Shown here: one piece after another, positions 39,611 through 47,755 of the stretch
Numbering within the stretch: position 1 is the stretch's first letter
Layout of the letters: each line of letters starts with the position of its first letter
Position numbers and translations under genes: made by a program
Notes under the pieces: generated by a model
The model's input: the letters and a program-made list of their open reading frames with translations, nothing else
What the model was told of the DNA's origin: nothing
The model's database searches: none
IMG/VR virus record: IMGVR_UViG_3300012931_000291
Span: 1 to 61,044 of that record
Length of the DNA stretch: 61,044 bases
Source of the DNA: a virus
Direction: 5' to 3' (one strand)

Positions 39611-40399
39611 ATGGACGGCAAGGAGAATAAAGATCAGAACCTCGACGCGGCCACTCTCGAAAAGAGCTGGAACGAGGCGTGTGAGGATCTGAGGAAGTCC
39701 CTCGGGGACGGAGCCACCCCCGCCGTGGACAAGAAGGAGCTCGAGGAGGCTAATGCCATCCTCGCCAAGTCTGGCGCCACCGCGGACGAGCTCAAGAAGG
39801 CCCAAACGATCTTGGCTAAGGCAATGTCTGCATCTGACAAGGGCGAGGGCGCCGAGCAGGAGGAAGAGGAGTCAATCTCGACTGAGGAGAGCGAGTCTGA
39901 GAGTACACCTCCCCCGGCCAAGAAGTCTTTTGAGGAGGCAGTGGCCGAAGATGATCCTGAGGCAGAGATCGCAATGGACATCGAGCCCTACCTCAAGTCT
40001 CTCGCCCACGAAATCGGCGAGAGTCTCGAGAAGGCGAGGAAACCCCTCGATCGCTTGGCCAAGCTTGAGAAGTCAGTGTCTGAGCTCTCAAGCATCGTTA
40101 AAGCTATCGGGAAAGCTGTCCTGGCGAACGCCGAGATGCAGAAAAGCATCAAGACTGATATCGCCAAGTTCGGCTCCATTGAGATCCCATCTATGGCGCG
40201 TTTGCGCAAGGGCGGTGATCGCTTCCAGGTAGAGGAAGGTGGTGCTGAGATGACTGTCATGGAAGTCATGGCGAAGGCTACAGAGCTCTGTCGTAAGGGC
40301 GAGATATCCACGACTGACATCTCAATTCTCGAGAGTCGCCTCCAATCTGGTGGTGGCATTCCGGAGAGCATGAAGCCGCTCTTCGCGAAGAAAGTATAA
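39611..40399 (+). CDS. Capsid scaffold protein
   Basis: A 262-residue, highly charged helical protein with an acidic centre (EQEEEESISTEESESES, residues 78-95), a predicted coiled coil (residues 130-180) and a C-terminal module ending ESMKPLFAKKV. Composition and place between protease and major capsid gene are typical of scaffold proteins that shape the prohead and are then degraded. GGAGGTATTTAG precedes ATG 39611. Confidence 0.72.
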   Translation: MDGKENKDQNLDAATLEKSWNEACEDLRKSLGDGATPAVDKKELEEANAILAKSGATADELKKAQTILAKAMSASDKGEGAEQEEEESISTEESESESTPPPAKKSFEEAVAEDDPEAEIAMDIEPYLKSLAHEIGESLEKARKPLDRLAKLEKSVSELSSIVKAIGKAVLANAEMQKSIKTDIAKFGSIEIPSMARLRKGGDRFQVEEGGAEMTVMEVMAKATELCRKGEISTTDISILESRLQSGGGIPESMKPLFAKKV

Positions 40400-40416
40400 G
40401 GTAAAGGAGGACTAGA

Positions 40417-41853
40417 ATGGATCTCTTCGAGAGAAATTATAACGGCTTCGCCCAGAGTAACTCTGAGACTATGGAGTTACTGAGCAAGGCTTTGACTGCC
40501 GGAACTGGCGTTGATGCCTCAGCGTTTACGGGTGGGCGTGCGCTCACTCCAGAATCCTTGGATTTCACTCTCGTTAATATCCTGTTTTCGCAGGACGAGG
40601 CGAGGCTTTTCCAGAGGCTCAAGAAGACCCCAGTCAAATCGGTCGTACGCCAGTGGAACACGCGTACTGAAGTTGGTCAGGATGATGGTGCATGGGTAAC
40701 CGAGGGGGGCACTTCTGAATCGTCCGATCAAACAATCGCTCGTATGTTTGCAGTCGCGAAGTACTTGCAGACCTATAGGCAGGTCACTCTCCAGGCTGCG
40801 ATGAGTGAGATGACCGAGAACGCAATGGCTATTGAAAAAGATGCCGGTACGCGTTGGATCATCCGAAATGTCGAGAAGGGCCTCTTTGATGGAAATTCTT
40901 CATTCATCTCTGAGCAGCCCGATGGTCTGAAAGTCCAGATTCCGTCCACGAACGTCATCGACTTCCGAGGTGGTCACGCCGATAGGGAGACGTTCGAGAA
41001 TAAGATTACTGAGGGCCTTGGCACCATTCGTGCCAGTTATGGTAAAGGCAATCTGCTCTTGTCATCTATCAAAGTGACCACAGACATTTCGCACATGCTT
41101 CGAGACAAATATCGTGTGCCTCTTCCTGCCGTCGGAGCGCCCAGCCAACTTGGTCTTCCTGGCGCCGGAGCAGTCGGTGGAGTAGCTGGGGCCACCTTCC
41201 CCATCAACTTCCCCACTCCCTTTGGTAATCCTGAGGTTCTGGATGATGTATTCATCCAGGAGGGGAGCATTCCTGTCGCTTCAACCCTTACTACGAAATG
41301 CCCCAGCCAGCCCACCGTTGCTGGTGTTGCTCATGGAGCGGACGCATCATCGAAGTTTGGTTCAGCTGACGCAGGTGATTACGTCTACAAGGTCGTTGGT
41401 GTCAACAAGTATGGTGACTCAGTTGCCTCAGCGGAGGTTCTTGTGACCGGCGTTGCAGCTGGGGACAAGGTTACCTTCCAAGCGACTCCTGGTGTCATCG
41501 TCCCGACTGCGTGGAAGATTTATCGGTCCAAAGTTGGTGGTACTACTGGGGCCGAGGTCAAATTCATGAGCGAGGTGGCTTATGCACTTGACTCTGGTCA
41601 GGTTTATCAGACCCTCAGCGATCTCAACGCGGATCTGCCTGGCTGCTCTGATGTTTACCTTCTTACCTTGGATCCGTCGTTTGACGCGATCGAGTGGTTC
41701 CAGTTCCTCCCACTCATGAAGTTCGACCTCTACCCGGTCAACGCGGCAGTTTACCCGTTCCTCATGATCCTCTACGGTGCGATGGCGCTTAAGAAGCCCG
41801 TCCAGCACATTAGGATTAAGAACGTCTGCCCGACCAACGGAGGTTGGTTCTGA
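40417..41853 (+). CDS. Major capsid protein
   Basis: A 478-residue HK97-fold capsid protein candidate. After an N-terminal arm with the motif shared with the protease (residues 26-48) come LDFTLVNILFSQDEARLFQRL and EVGQDDGAWVTEGG, then RQVTLQAAMSE and the long helical spine region. Residues about 310-400 form an inserted Ig/fibronectin-like domain (DYVYKVVGVNKYGDSVASAEVLV; AWKIYRSKVGG), after which the HK97 core resumes (FDAIEWFQFLPLMKFDLYPVNAA). The insertion may decorate the capsid surface. A terminator hairpin follows. Confidence 0.85.
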   Translation: MDLFERNYNGFAQSNSETMELLSKALTAGTGVDASAFTGGRALTPESLDFTLVNILFSQDEARLFQRLKKTPVKSVVRQWNTRTEVGQDDGAWVTEGGTSESSDQTIARMFAVAKYLQTYRQVTLQAAMSEMTENAMAIEKDAGTRWIIRNVEKGLFDGNSSFISEQPDGLKVQIPSTNVIDFRGGHADRETFENKITEGLGTIRASYGKGNLLLSSIKVTTDISHMLRDKYRVPLPAVGAPSQLGLPGAGAVGGVAGATFPINFPTPFGNPEVLDDVFIQEGSIPVASTLTTKCPSQPTVAGVAHGADASSKFGSADAGDYVYKVVGVNKYGDSVASAEVLVTGVAAGDKVTFQATPGVIVPTAWKIYRSKVGGTTGAEVKFMSEVAYALDSGQVYQTLSDLNADLPGCSDVYLLTLDPSFDAIEWFQFLPLMKFDLYPVNAAVYPFLMILYGAMALKKPVQHIRIKNVCPTNGGWF

Positions 41854-41863
41854 TCAACGGTTG

Positions 41864-41896
41864 AGGGGCTCATTCGAGTAAGGCGGAGCCCCCTTT
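41864..41896 (+). terminator. Terminator after the major capsid gene
   Basis: GGGGCTC (41865-41871) pairs with GAGCCCC (41886-41892), then CTTT. It would reduce read-through from the abundant capsid mRNA into the tail genes. Confidence 0.6.
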
Positions 41897-41922
41897 ACTC
41901 TTCCAAAAAAAGGAGGGAGAGA

Positions 41923-43173
41923 ATGGATACGAGTATAAAAGAGAGGCTGAACGGAGCGTGCCCTGCGCTGAAAGCGGCGCAACTAGGCACGCTTCTCGAC
42001 AGCTTCGAGGGCTTTCTCCCCAGTATGGTCAGAGGTACTTGGTATTTCGTAGATCCAACAGCGGGAGATAACGCGGCTGACGGCTTAACGCCAGATACCG
42101 CAGTCAAGGACATCGTTGCAGCGTACGCCAAGTGCGTTGATGGCGCTGGAGATGGAATCGTTCTTATGTCGGCGGGTACTACCTCGGCCGGTACCACAAG
42201 TTATCTAAAACAGACTCTCACCTGGGCCAAGAGCGGCATTACCGTTCTTGGCTTAGCGTCAGGGACCAGAAGGGCTAGTCGGGCTAGGATTGCCTCCAAG
42301 GAGATCACCAGTTCTGGCACGACCTTCGCGCAAGCAGCTAATGCCATCACTCGCGAGACGGGCAGTTTCGTCACCGATGGCTGGGTCGTAGGGATGAAGG
42401 GCTACATTGCAGACTCGGGCTCGAACAACGGAGCAACATTTACTGTTACCTCCGTTGATGCTCTCAGTCTTGGGGTCTCTGAGACCCTGAACGTCCAGAC
42501 CAAGGCTCAGACTGTCTCCTGCGTGCTCACCAGTTACCTTCCGAGTGACATCACGGTTAGCGGGAGCAATAACGCTTTCTTCAACGTCTCAATCGGGAAT
42601 TATGGCTCACAGGTCGGGTCGCTTGGTGGTGTCAAAGTCACGGGGGCCAGGAATTACTTCGACAGGGTGCACATGCTTGGTGCGTGCCACGCGACGCCCG
42701 CTGCTCAGACTGGGGCCTATGACCTCGACCTGGGCGACGGCGGCGAGGAGAACACCTTCGAGCGATGCACCTTTGGTTCCAACACAATCATCAGGGCCGC
42801 AGCGAACGGGAACATCTCGTTCTCCGGTTCCTCGGCAGCGACGGCTCCCGACCGGAACGCGTTCTACGACTGTGACATCCTGTCGTATTCGGATACGGCT
42901 GGTAAGGGTGCCATTATCTCTAACGGGGCGACCTCGATGCAGGGTGTGACGGTCTTCGCCCGGTGCCGGTTCATGAACTGGAACGACAACGGGATTGGAG
43001 CACTCACTAGTGCCTTCATCGGCACAAAGCCCACCTCGGGAGCGATCCTCATAGACGCCTGCTCCCTGGTTGGCTGGTCAGCCTGGGATTCAGTGGCCGG
43101 CAATGACATGGTCTACGTTGCCAACTCAGCGGCCGTGGCCAGCGGCGGGGGCGGCATCGCGACTACAGTCTAA
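41923..43173 (+). CDS. Beta-helix-like capsid decoration or structural protein
   Basis: A 416-residue protein with DPTAGDNAADGLTPDTAVKD, the start of many right-handed beta-helix (pectate-lyase-like) proteins. Repeated short strands with N/G/S turns follow (NAFFNVSIGNYG, NYFDRVHMLG, NTFERCTFGSN, NAFYDCDILS). Located directly after the major capsid gene, it is probably a capsid decoration or fibre protein rather than an enzyme. AAAGGAGGGAGAGA precedes ATG 41923. Confidence 0.65.
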   Translation: MDTSIKERLNGACPALKAAQLGTLLDSFEGFLPSMVRGTWYFVDPTAGDNAADGLTPDTAVKDIVAAYAKCVDGAGDGIVLMSAGTTSAGTTSYLKQTLTWAKSGITVLGLASGTRRASRARIASKEITSSGTTFAQAANAITRETGSFVTDGWVVGMKGYIADSGSNNGATFTVTSVDALSLGVSETLNVQTKAQTVSCVLTSYLPSDITVSGSNNAFFNVSIGNYGSQVGSLGGVKVTGARNYFDRVHMLGACHATPAAQTGAYDLDLGDGGEENTFERCTFGSNTIIRAAANGNISFSGSSAATAPDRNAFYDCDILSYSDTAGKGAIISNGATSMQGVTVFARCRFMNWNDNGIGALTSAFIGTKPTSGAILIDACSLVGWSAWDSVAGNDMVYVANSAAVASGGGGIATTV

Positions 43174-43242
43174 GGCGAGAACGCCTGATACAAGGAGGGA
43201 GGTGAGGAGTGTACCTCAGTAATGGGTTCACTCCTCCCTTTT
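43173..43242 (+). terminator. Double hairpin terminator
   Basis: A small hairpin AGGCG/CGCCT (43173-43186) is followed by GAGGAGTG (43204-43211) pairing with CACTCCTC (43229-43236) and then CCTTTT. The second hairpin sequesters an AGGAGGGAGG-like ribosome site, so it may also affect translation downstream. Confidence 0.6.
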
Positions 43243-43252
43243 GAATAAGAAG

Positions 43253-43585
43253 ATGAGTACCGCAAGATACGCGATCAAGATTGCAGATGAAGACCTCACG
43301 AAGAATGTTGACCTGACAGCGGTTGACTTCAATCGTCGTTACTGCCTAGAGCGAGTACTCAAGTCCACCGACGGAGCAGTAACCGTCGACTTGTCTGTCG
43401 TAGGGACTCAGTCCTTGCTTTACTTGGAAACCTCGGCCCCGATTACGGTGGGTCTTAACGACGGGGCGACCTTCGTAGTCACCTCCGTTTTGTTTATGAC
43501 GGAGGGCATGGACATCGTCTCCATCCAGAACCTTGATTCTCTGGTGGATGCGACTGTCAAGCTCTACGCCTACGGGAGTGTGTAG
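43253..43585 (+). CDS. Small structural protein, 110 aa
   Basis: A beta-rich 110-residue protein (TARYAIKIADEDLTKNVDL; VTVDLSVVGTQSLLYLETSAPITVGLND), resembling capsid or tail decoration domains. ATG 43253 is taken as start; its ribosome site is weak and lies next to the terminator hairpin. Head-tail region; no exact family recognised. Confidence 0.6.
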   Translation: MSTARYAIKIADEDLTKNVDLTAVDFNRRYCLERVLKSTDGAVTVDLSVVGTQSLLYLETSAPITVGLNDGATFVVTSVLFMTEGMDIVSIQNLDSLVDATVKLYAYGSV

Positions 43586-43588
43586 GCT

Positions 43589-44737
43589 ATGATCACGTTG
43601 AAGATCTTCACTCAGCCGGAAGACCTCTACCTGCTGATGAAGACGAAGGGCTACACACACATCCGCATTTACCAAGGTGACACTCAGACAGGTACCTTCG
43701 CAGAGATCACGACGTCAGTGACGAGAATTGCACTTCAGATTGGAGTACTAAACTACTCCTTCGTCGTAGATGTCGAGGCGGAAACGAAGTGGTTCAAGTA
43801 CTCCTTTGGCAACGACACCATCGAGTCGATCATCTCCCCGCCGTTCAGGATCCAACTCGGAGATCCATCAAAGGTTGGTTACTCGTTCAACAACTATCAG
43901 TCCCCTCTCGGCTCGTTCGGGAAAGTCCTGACCCCTGACGACATGAGATACAACTATCTCTGGGGCCTGGATCTCGTGTCGAACAATGCTGCGTATGACA
44001 ACTGGGACGACACGCAGTCAGACTACGCCGTCGCTGCCGGTGTCCGCGACTTCGAGAAAATCTTGAACATTGACATCCTTAGAAGGAAGTGGAAAACCAA
44101 GCCTGTCACCGGAAAGGATAGGAAGGCAGCGGTCTGGATGGACGGGGACCCCTTGATCTACACGGATGAGGAGTTCCCCTACGACTTCGACCCTGATACC
44201 TGGCTCAACTTCGGGTTTGTCCAACTCCGCCACTCCCCCATCATAGAAGTAACGAGGTTCGAGCTGGTCGGTCCGACAGAGAGTTCCATCCTGGACTTGA
44301 GGGAGTGGGCAAGGGTAGAAAAGGACTTCGGTCAGCTCCACGCCTTCCCGAGGAACCAAATGCTCTACGGGCCCTTCCTGGGTGCTTACGGCACGGTCTT
44401 GCTCTGGCAAATGAAAAGATACCCGCAAGGTTTGGAAATCGACTATGAGAGTGGGTTCGAGAACTCAGACGCCGTACCTGCCGATCTGCGAGATGTGATT
44501 GGCAAGTGGAGCGCTTGCAAGATGCTGAACATCACTGGTGATGGTATTCTGCCGGGATTCAGTTCCCAGTCAGTCAGCCTGGATGGACTCAGTGAGTCGT
44601 TTTCGTCCACGCAGAGCCCGACGAACGCGTATTTCGGTGCGAGGATCAATCAGTACCTGAAGGAGATCGCAGACTGGTTGTCGAAGAACAAATACAAGTA
44701 TGGAGGTATACCCCTCGGTTTCGTGAAGGGCAATTGA
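43589..44737 (+). CDS. Neck or head-tail adaptor protein
   Basis: A 382-residue protein: N-terminal beta domain (FTQPEDLYLLMKTKGYTHIRIYQG; residues 1-90), then PDDMRYNYLWGLDL and a helical/beta core with WLNFGFVQLRHSPIIEV, and a helical C terminus (NQYLKEIADWLSKNKYKYGG). Position between capsid and tail genes suggests a connector. No confident family. Confidence 0.55.
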   Translation: MITLKIFTQPEDLYLLMKTKGYTHIRIYQGDTQTGTFAEITTSVTRIALQIGVLNYSFVVDVEAETKWFKYSFGNDTIESIISPPFRIQLGDPSKVGYSFNNYQSPLGSFGKVLTPDDMRYNYLWGLDLVSNNAAYDNWDDTQSDYAVAAGVRDFEKILNIDILRRKWKTKPVTGKDRKAAVWMDGDPLIYTDEEFPYDFDPDTWLNFGFVQLRHSPIIEVTRFELVGPTESSILDLREWARVEKDFGQLHAFPRNQMLYGPFLGAYGTVLLWQMKRYPQGLEIDYESGFENSDAVPADLRDVIGKWSACKMLNITGDGILPGFSSQSVSLDGLSESFSSTQSPTNAYFGARINQYLKEIADWLSKNKYKYGGIPLGFVKGN

Positions 44738-44738
44738 T

Positions 44739-45893
44739 ATGGGCATAATGCAGATGAGGCCATCTTCCCCCTCGTTGTGGGAGGAGTCAATAGATCGCCG
44801 AGGCCAACACGTTCTCTGGTACTCAGCTTCTGCCTGTTTCTGTATGTCCGACAACGGACGAGTCGACCCGAACTGCCCTCGATGCTACGGGAAGGGCTTT
44901 ACCTACTCGCCAGTGCGTTCCACGAGAAGGATCGTCTGGGGTGTCACAGATGGGAAAGCTACCTTGGATCTGACGTCCATGAAGATTCACATCAAATCGA
45001 TTAACCGTGTCTTCCTGGCCGCTGACCAGGAGATCGTCATCCAGTCTTTTACGTCCACGTCGATCACACCCGCAGTGCAGATCAAGAAGGGCATTCGCTT
45101 CACCCTGGACTACGAGGAGAGCTTCGAGAACACCTATTCTGGTACCTGTACTTACATAGGCCGAGGTCTAATAGACGTACCAATTAGGTTGGTCAACAAC
45201 CAGAACTACTTCGCCGGAGCGCTTGTCGAAGTAGCGGAACTTCAGAACGTCACGAAGGGCAAGTCGATGAAGATCGACGCGATCTGGGGGAACAAGATTC
45301 TCACCTCCGACGCCTGCGATGAGACTGACGAGCTCACTGTTGTCTGCACCTACCTGAAGGCTGCGAAATTTCTTATCACGTCGATCAATCCGAAGTCCAA
45401 GATCGAGAACAACATGGTCTTGCAGCAGGCGGACGCGATGATGTCCTTCCCTGGGACCTTCCACATCGGTCGCGGTGACGTCATCGTTTTGCAGATGGCT
45501 GAGATGAAGGAGACGATGATCGGCTACAACGAGGGGGACTCATTTGTCTTCCCCTTCCAATCGATCGCGACGATTCTGCGCGTCGAAGACAAGTATGGAG
45601 AGATCACTGACTACACCCTGGTCAGAGAGAACGAGATCCTCTGGGGTTTGAGAAAGCCTGATCGCTTCTCTTGCACTTTTGCCTACCACCCTGCCTTTAC
45701 CGTATTGGATGATCTGCCGACTGTCCGATACTCCGAGAACAAGATCTGGCCGAAACGTGTCTTCCTCAAGAAGTTCAGCACGTTTTTACATTCTTCGAGG
45801 ATGCTTTCTCTGGAGTCTGTGGATGCAGACGCCTCAGACATCGGCCTGCTCGATGATCCTCTCAAGGATTCAGAGCAGGGGGGTTTACTATGA
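44739..45893 (+). CDS. Virion structural protein with N-terminal cysteine knuckle
   Basis: A 384-residue protein starting with a CFC...CPRCYGKG zinc-like knuckle (about residues 33-51), followed by beta-rich domains (KINSINRVFLAADQEIVIQ-type strands). Located between the connector and the tail-completion gene, consistent with a neck or head-tail joining role. The stop overlaps the next ATG (ATGA). Confidence 0.55.
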   Translation: MGIMQMRPSSPSLWEESIDRRGQHVLWYSASACFCMSDNGRVDPNCPRCYGKGFTYSPVRSTRRIVWGVTDGKATLDLTSMKIHIKSINRVFLAADQEIVIQSFTSTSITPAVQIKKGIRFTLDYEESFENTYSGTCTYIGRGLIDVPIRLVNNQNYFAGALVEVAELQNVTKGKSMKIDAIWGNKILTSDACDETDELTVVCTYLKAAKFLITSINPKSKIENNMVLQQADAMMSFPGTFHIGRGDVIVLQMAEMKETMIGYNEGDSFVFPFQSIATILRVEDKYGEITDYTLVRENEILWGLRKPDRFSCTFAYHPAFTVLDDLPTVRYSENKIWPKRVFLKKFSTFLHSSRMLSLESVDADASDIGLLDDPLKDSEQGGLL

Positions 45894-46720
45894 CGGAAGC
45901 GTCGATGCTCCAGGTGTCAATCGTTCCTGACGACCAGGGATTAGCAGATCTCATCGGGGCTTTAGAGATGGTCTCCACGAAGTACTTGCCAAACACGGTT
46001 AGGGCTATCAAGGTCTCAACCGCTCTCCTAGAGTATACGTGGAAAGCCTATGCGATGGGCGCAGCAATCCCTGGAACGAAGATCCGACTGAAGTCGGTCC
46101 GCGGCGAGTATGCAAAGTCGATCCACAAGTCGTTCCAAGGCCTGCACGGAGTCGTCTACTCTGACAGTCCCTACGCCGCGTCCATCGAGGATGGCGAGGA
46201 AGCGAAGGATCTGAAGAAGATCATCCCCTTCGGGCCCAGGGCACGGATGGGCAAGAATGGTCCATACTCGATCGTCCCCTTCCGTCACGGGGCTCCAGGC
46301 TCCCTCAGCGCGCCGATGCCTTCGGCAGTGTATGGGCAGATCCTGGCAAAGATTAGGGCCGGAGAGATCAAGAAGTCGACGGTACAGAAGAAGGTGCCTG
46401 GTTTCAACGCGGCCGGCGAGGTCGTGCTGACCAACAAGTACAAGTGGGGATCGAGGATGAAGCTCCCCCAGTTCCCGAACCTAGAGGGCATGGTTGTCTT
46501 CAACGTCTCGGCTGGTAACCAGGCTCGCGGGGAATACTTAACCTTCCGAGTCGTCTCGGCGAATGCCCCGAAGCAGTCGAATGCGCAGAAGGGCTGGGCC
46601 AACTCGTGGGTGGTTCCTGCACGGCAGGGGATGCATCTCACTCGCTACGTCGTAGCGAACACCAAAGAAGTGATCGGCGAGGCCATCCGGGCTGGGATCA
46701 CGATGGATCTCATGCCATAG
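45890..46720 (+). CDS. Putative tail completion/neck protein
   Basis: A 276-residue basic protein with TVRAIKVSTALLEYTWKAYAMG followed by SVRGEYAKSIHKSF and a C-terminal VVPARQGMHLTRYVVANTKEVIGEAIRAGI. The pattern (long helix, then domain with an aromatic strand, helix at the end) resembles HK97 gp10-like neck proteins. Overlaps the previous stop. Assignment from position and pattern only. Confidence 0.5.
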   Translation: MTEASMLQVSIVPDDQGLADLIGALEMVSTKYLPNTVRAIKVSTALLEYTWKAYAMGAAIPGTKIRLKSVRGEYAKSIHKSFQGLHGVVYSDSPYAASIEDGEEAKDLKKIIPFGPRARMGKNGPYSIVPFRHGAPGSLSAPMPSAVYGQILAKIRAGEIKKSTVQKKVPGFNAAGEVVLTNKYKWGSRMKLPQFPNLEGMVVFNVSAGNQARGEYLTFRVVSANAPKQSNAQKGWANSWVVPARQGMHLTRYVVANTKEVIGEAIRAGITMDLMP

Positions 46721-46730
46721 GAGGGGCTAG

Positions 46731-47447
46731 ATGGCAAAACTCGTTCTGACCAAGATTCCAGATTGCGAGGCACTCATCGCAGATGATATCCGTGCTTGGT
46801 TTGATACGGAGCAGAAGTTCTCGGAACTCTTCCCCAAGGTCAATCTGAAGGTCTCGACAGACCATCCGTTCGTCGGCTTGCTTCAGCAATCAGTCCCTGA
46901 GGGGGGCAAGTACGACGTAACTGGCTTCCCCTGCATTACTGTCATCGACACGAACTTCTCGAAGCTCGTGGAGACTCCGGTCCTGCCGCAGACGATGAAG
47001 CTCCTTCCCATTCTGGTCGATGAGATTAGGGCTGGGGGTAGGAACAAGTTCATCATGTCGAAGCAAGCCCTGGCGGAGCTGGAAGCGGCATTCAAGGGGA
47101 AGGAGTTCCTCCGCGCCGAGGGGTACCAGACGCTGCGCCGGACTCAGATGGCTATCGAAGTTTGGGCGGCGAATAAGGTCCAGAAGGACAAGATCTTCGA
47201 TCTGATCTCTGCTTACCTGGTTGGCGAGCAGAGGTTCAAGCAGCATACCGAGAATGAGGTTATCATCGAGGAAGAGTCAATCAACGGTGAGAAGTCAGGA
47301 ATCTACAACTTCGACTTCGGTGAAGTCTTGTACGGGGCAATGATCCACTTCAGCACTGCCTACACTGTTGGCTACTATGAAGTGAAGGACTACACTATAG
47401 TTGGAGCAATCACGGTAGAAGCTCATGGAATGGTAGGGGAGGATTAG
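46731..47447 (+). CDS. Putative tail terminator protein
   Basis: A 238-residue alpha/beta protein (ITVIDTNFSKLVETPVLPQ; FDFGEVLYGAMIHFSTAYTVGYY). Lies just before the tail sheath, where tail terminator (gpU-like) proteins are usually encoded. GGAGGGGCTAG precedes ATG 46731. No diagnostic motif. Confidence 0.45.
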   Translation: MAKLVLTKIPDCEALIADDIRAWFDTEQKFSELFPKVNLKVSTDHPFVGLLQQSVPEGGKYDVTGFPCITVIDTNFSKLVETPVLPQTMKLLPILVDEIRAGGRNKFIMSKQALAELEAAFKGKEFLRAEGYQTLRRTQMAIEVWAANKVQKDKIFDLISAYLVGEQRFKQHTENEVIIEEESINGEKSGIYNFDFGEVLYGAMIHFSTAYTVGYYEVKDYTIVGAITVEAHGMVGED

Positions 47448-47449
47448 AG

Positions 47450-47740
47450 ATGGAAAACGGAGAAGAGACAGTGGCCGAGGCCAGCGTGGATGTCGACACC
47501 TCGCAGTATCGGCCAGTAAAGGGCAAGAAGGGGGTCAAGGAGACAACCCAAGTTAAAGAGTCTCCAGTCGAAGATCCTCGCCTTATGGACGTGCGAACGT
47601 ATTTGGAAGAGGACGAAGGAGAGCTTAATCTCCACCCAACGCAGAAGGAAGCCCTGAGGTGGCATTACCGAGGTAAGATCCTTCCCTACGCTGAGTGGAA
47701 AACGCTCATCCACAATGATCATACGCGTCGAGCGGAATAA
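47450..47740 (+). CDS. Hypothetical protein, 96 aa
   Basis: A 96-residue protein with an acidic, low-complexity N-terminal half and a helical C terminus (TQKEALRWHYRGKILPYAEW). It starts 2 bases after the previous stop and precedes the sheath gene. Unknown, likely a tail assembly accessory. Confidence 0.6.
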   Translation: MENGEETVAEASVDVDTSQYRPVKGKKGVKETTQVKESPVEDPRLMDVRTYLEEDEGELNLHPTQKEALRWHYRGKILPYAEWKTLIHNDHTRRAE

Positions 47741-47755
47741 AGAAGGAGGATATTC

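Noticed and set aside
41864-41896. Capsid-downstream hairpin as an origin or attachment site
   Set aside because: It is a short GC stem followed by a T tract directly after an abundant late gene, which is explained by termination.
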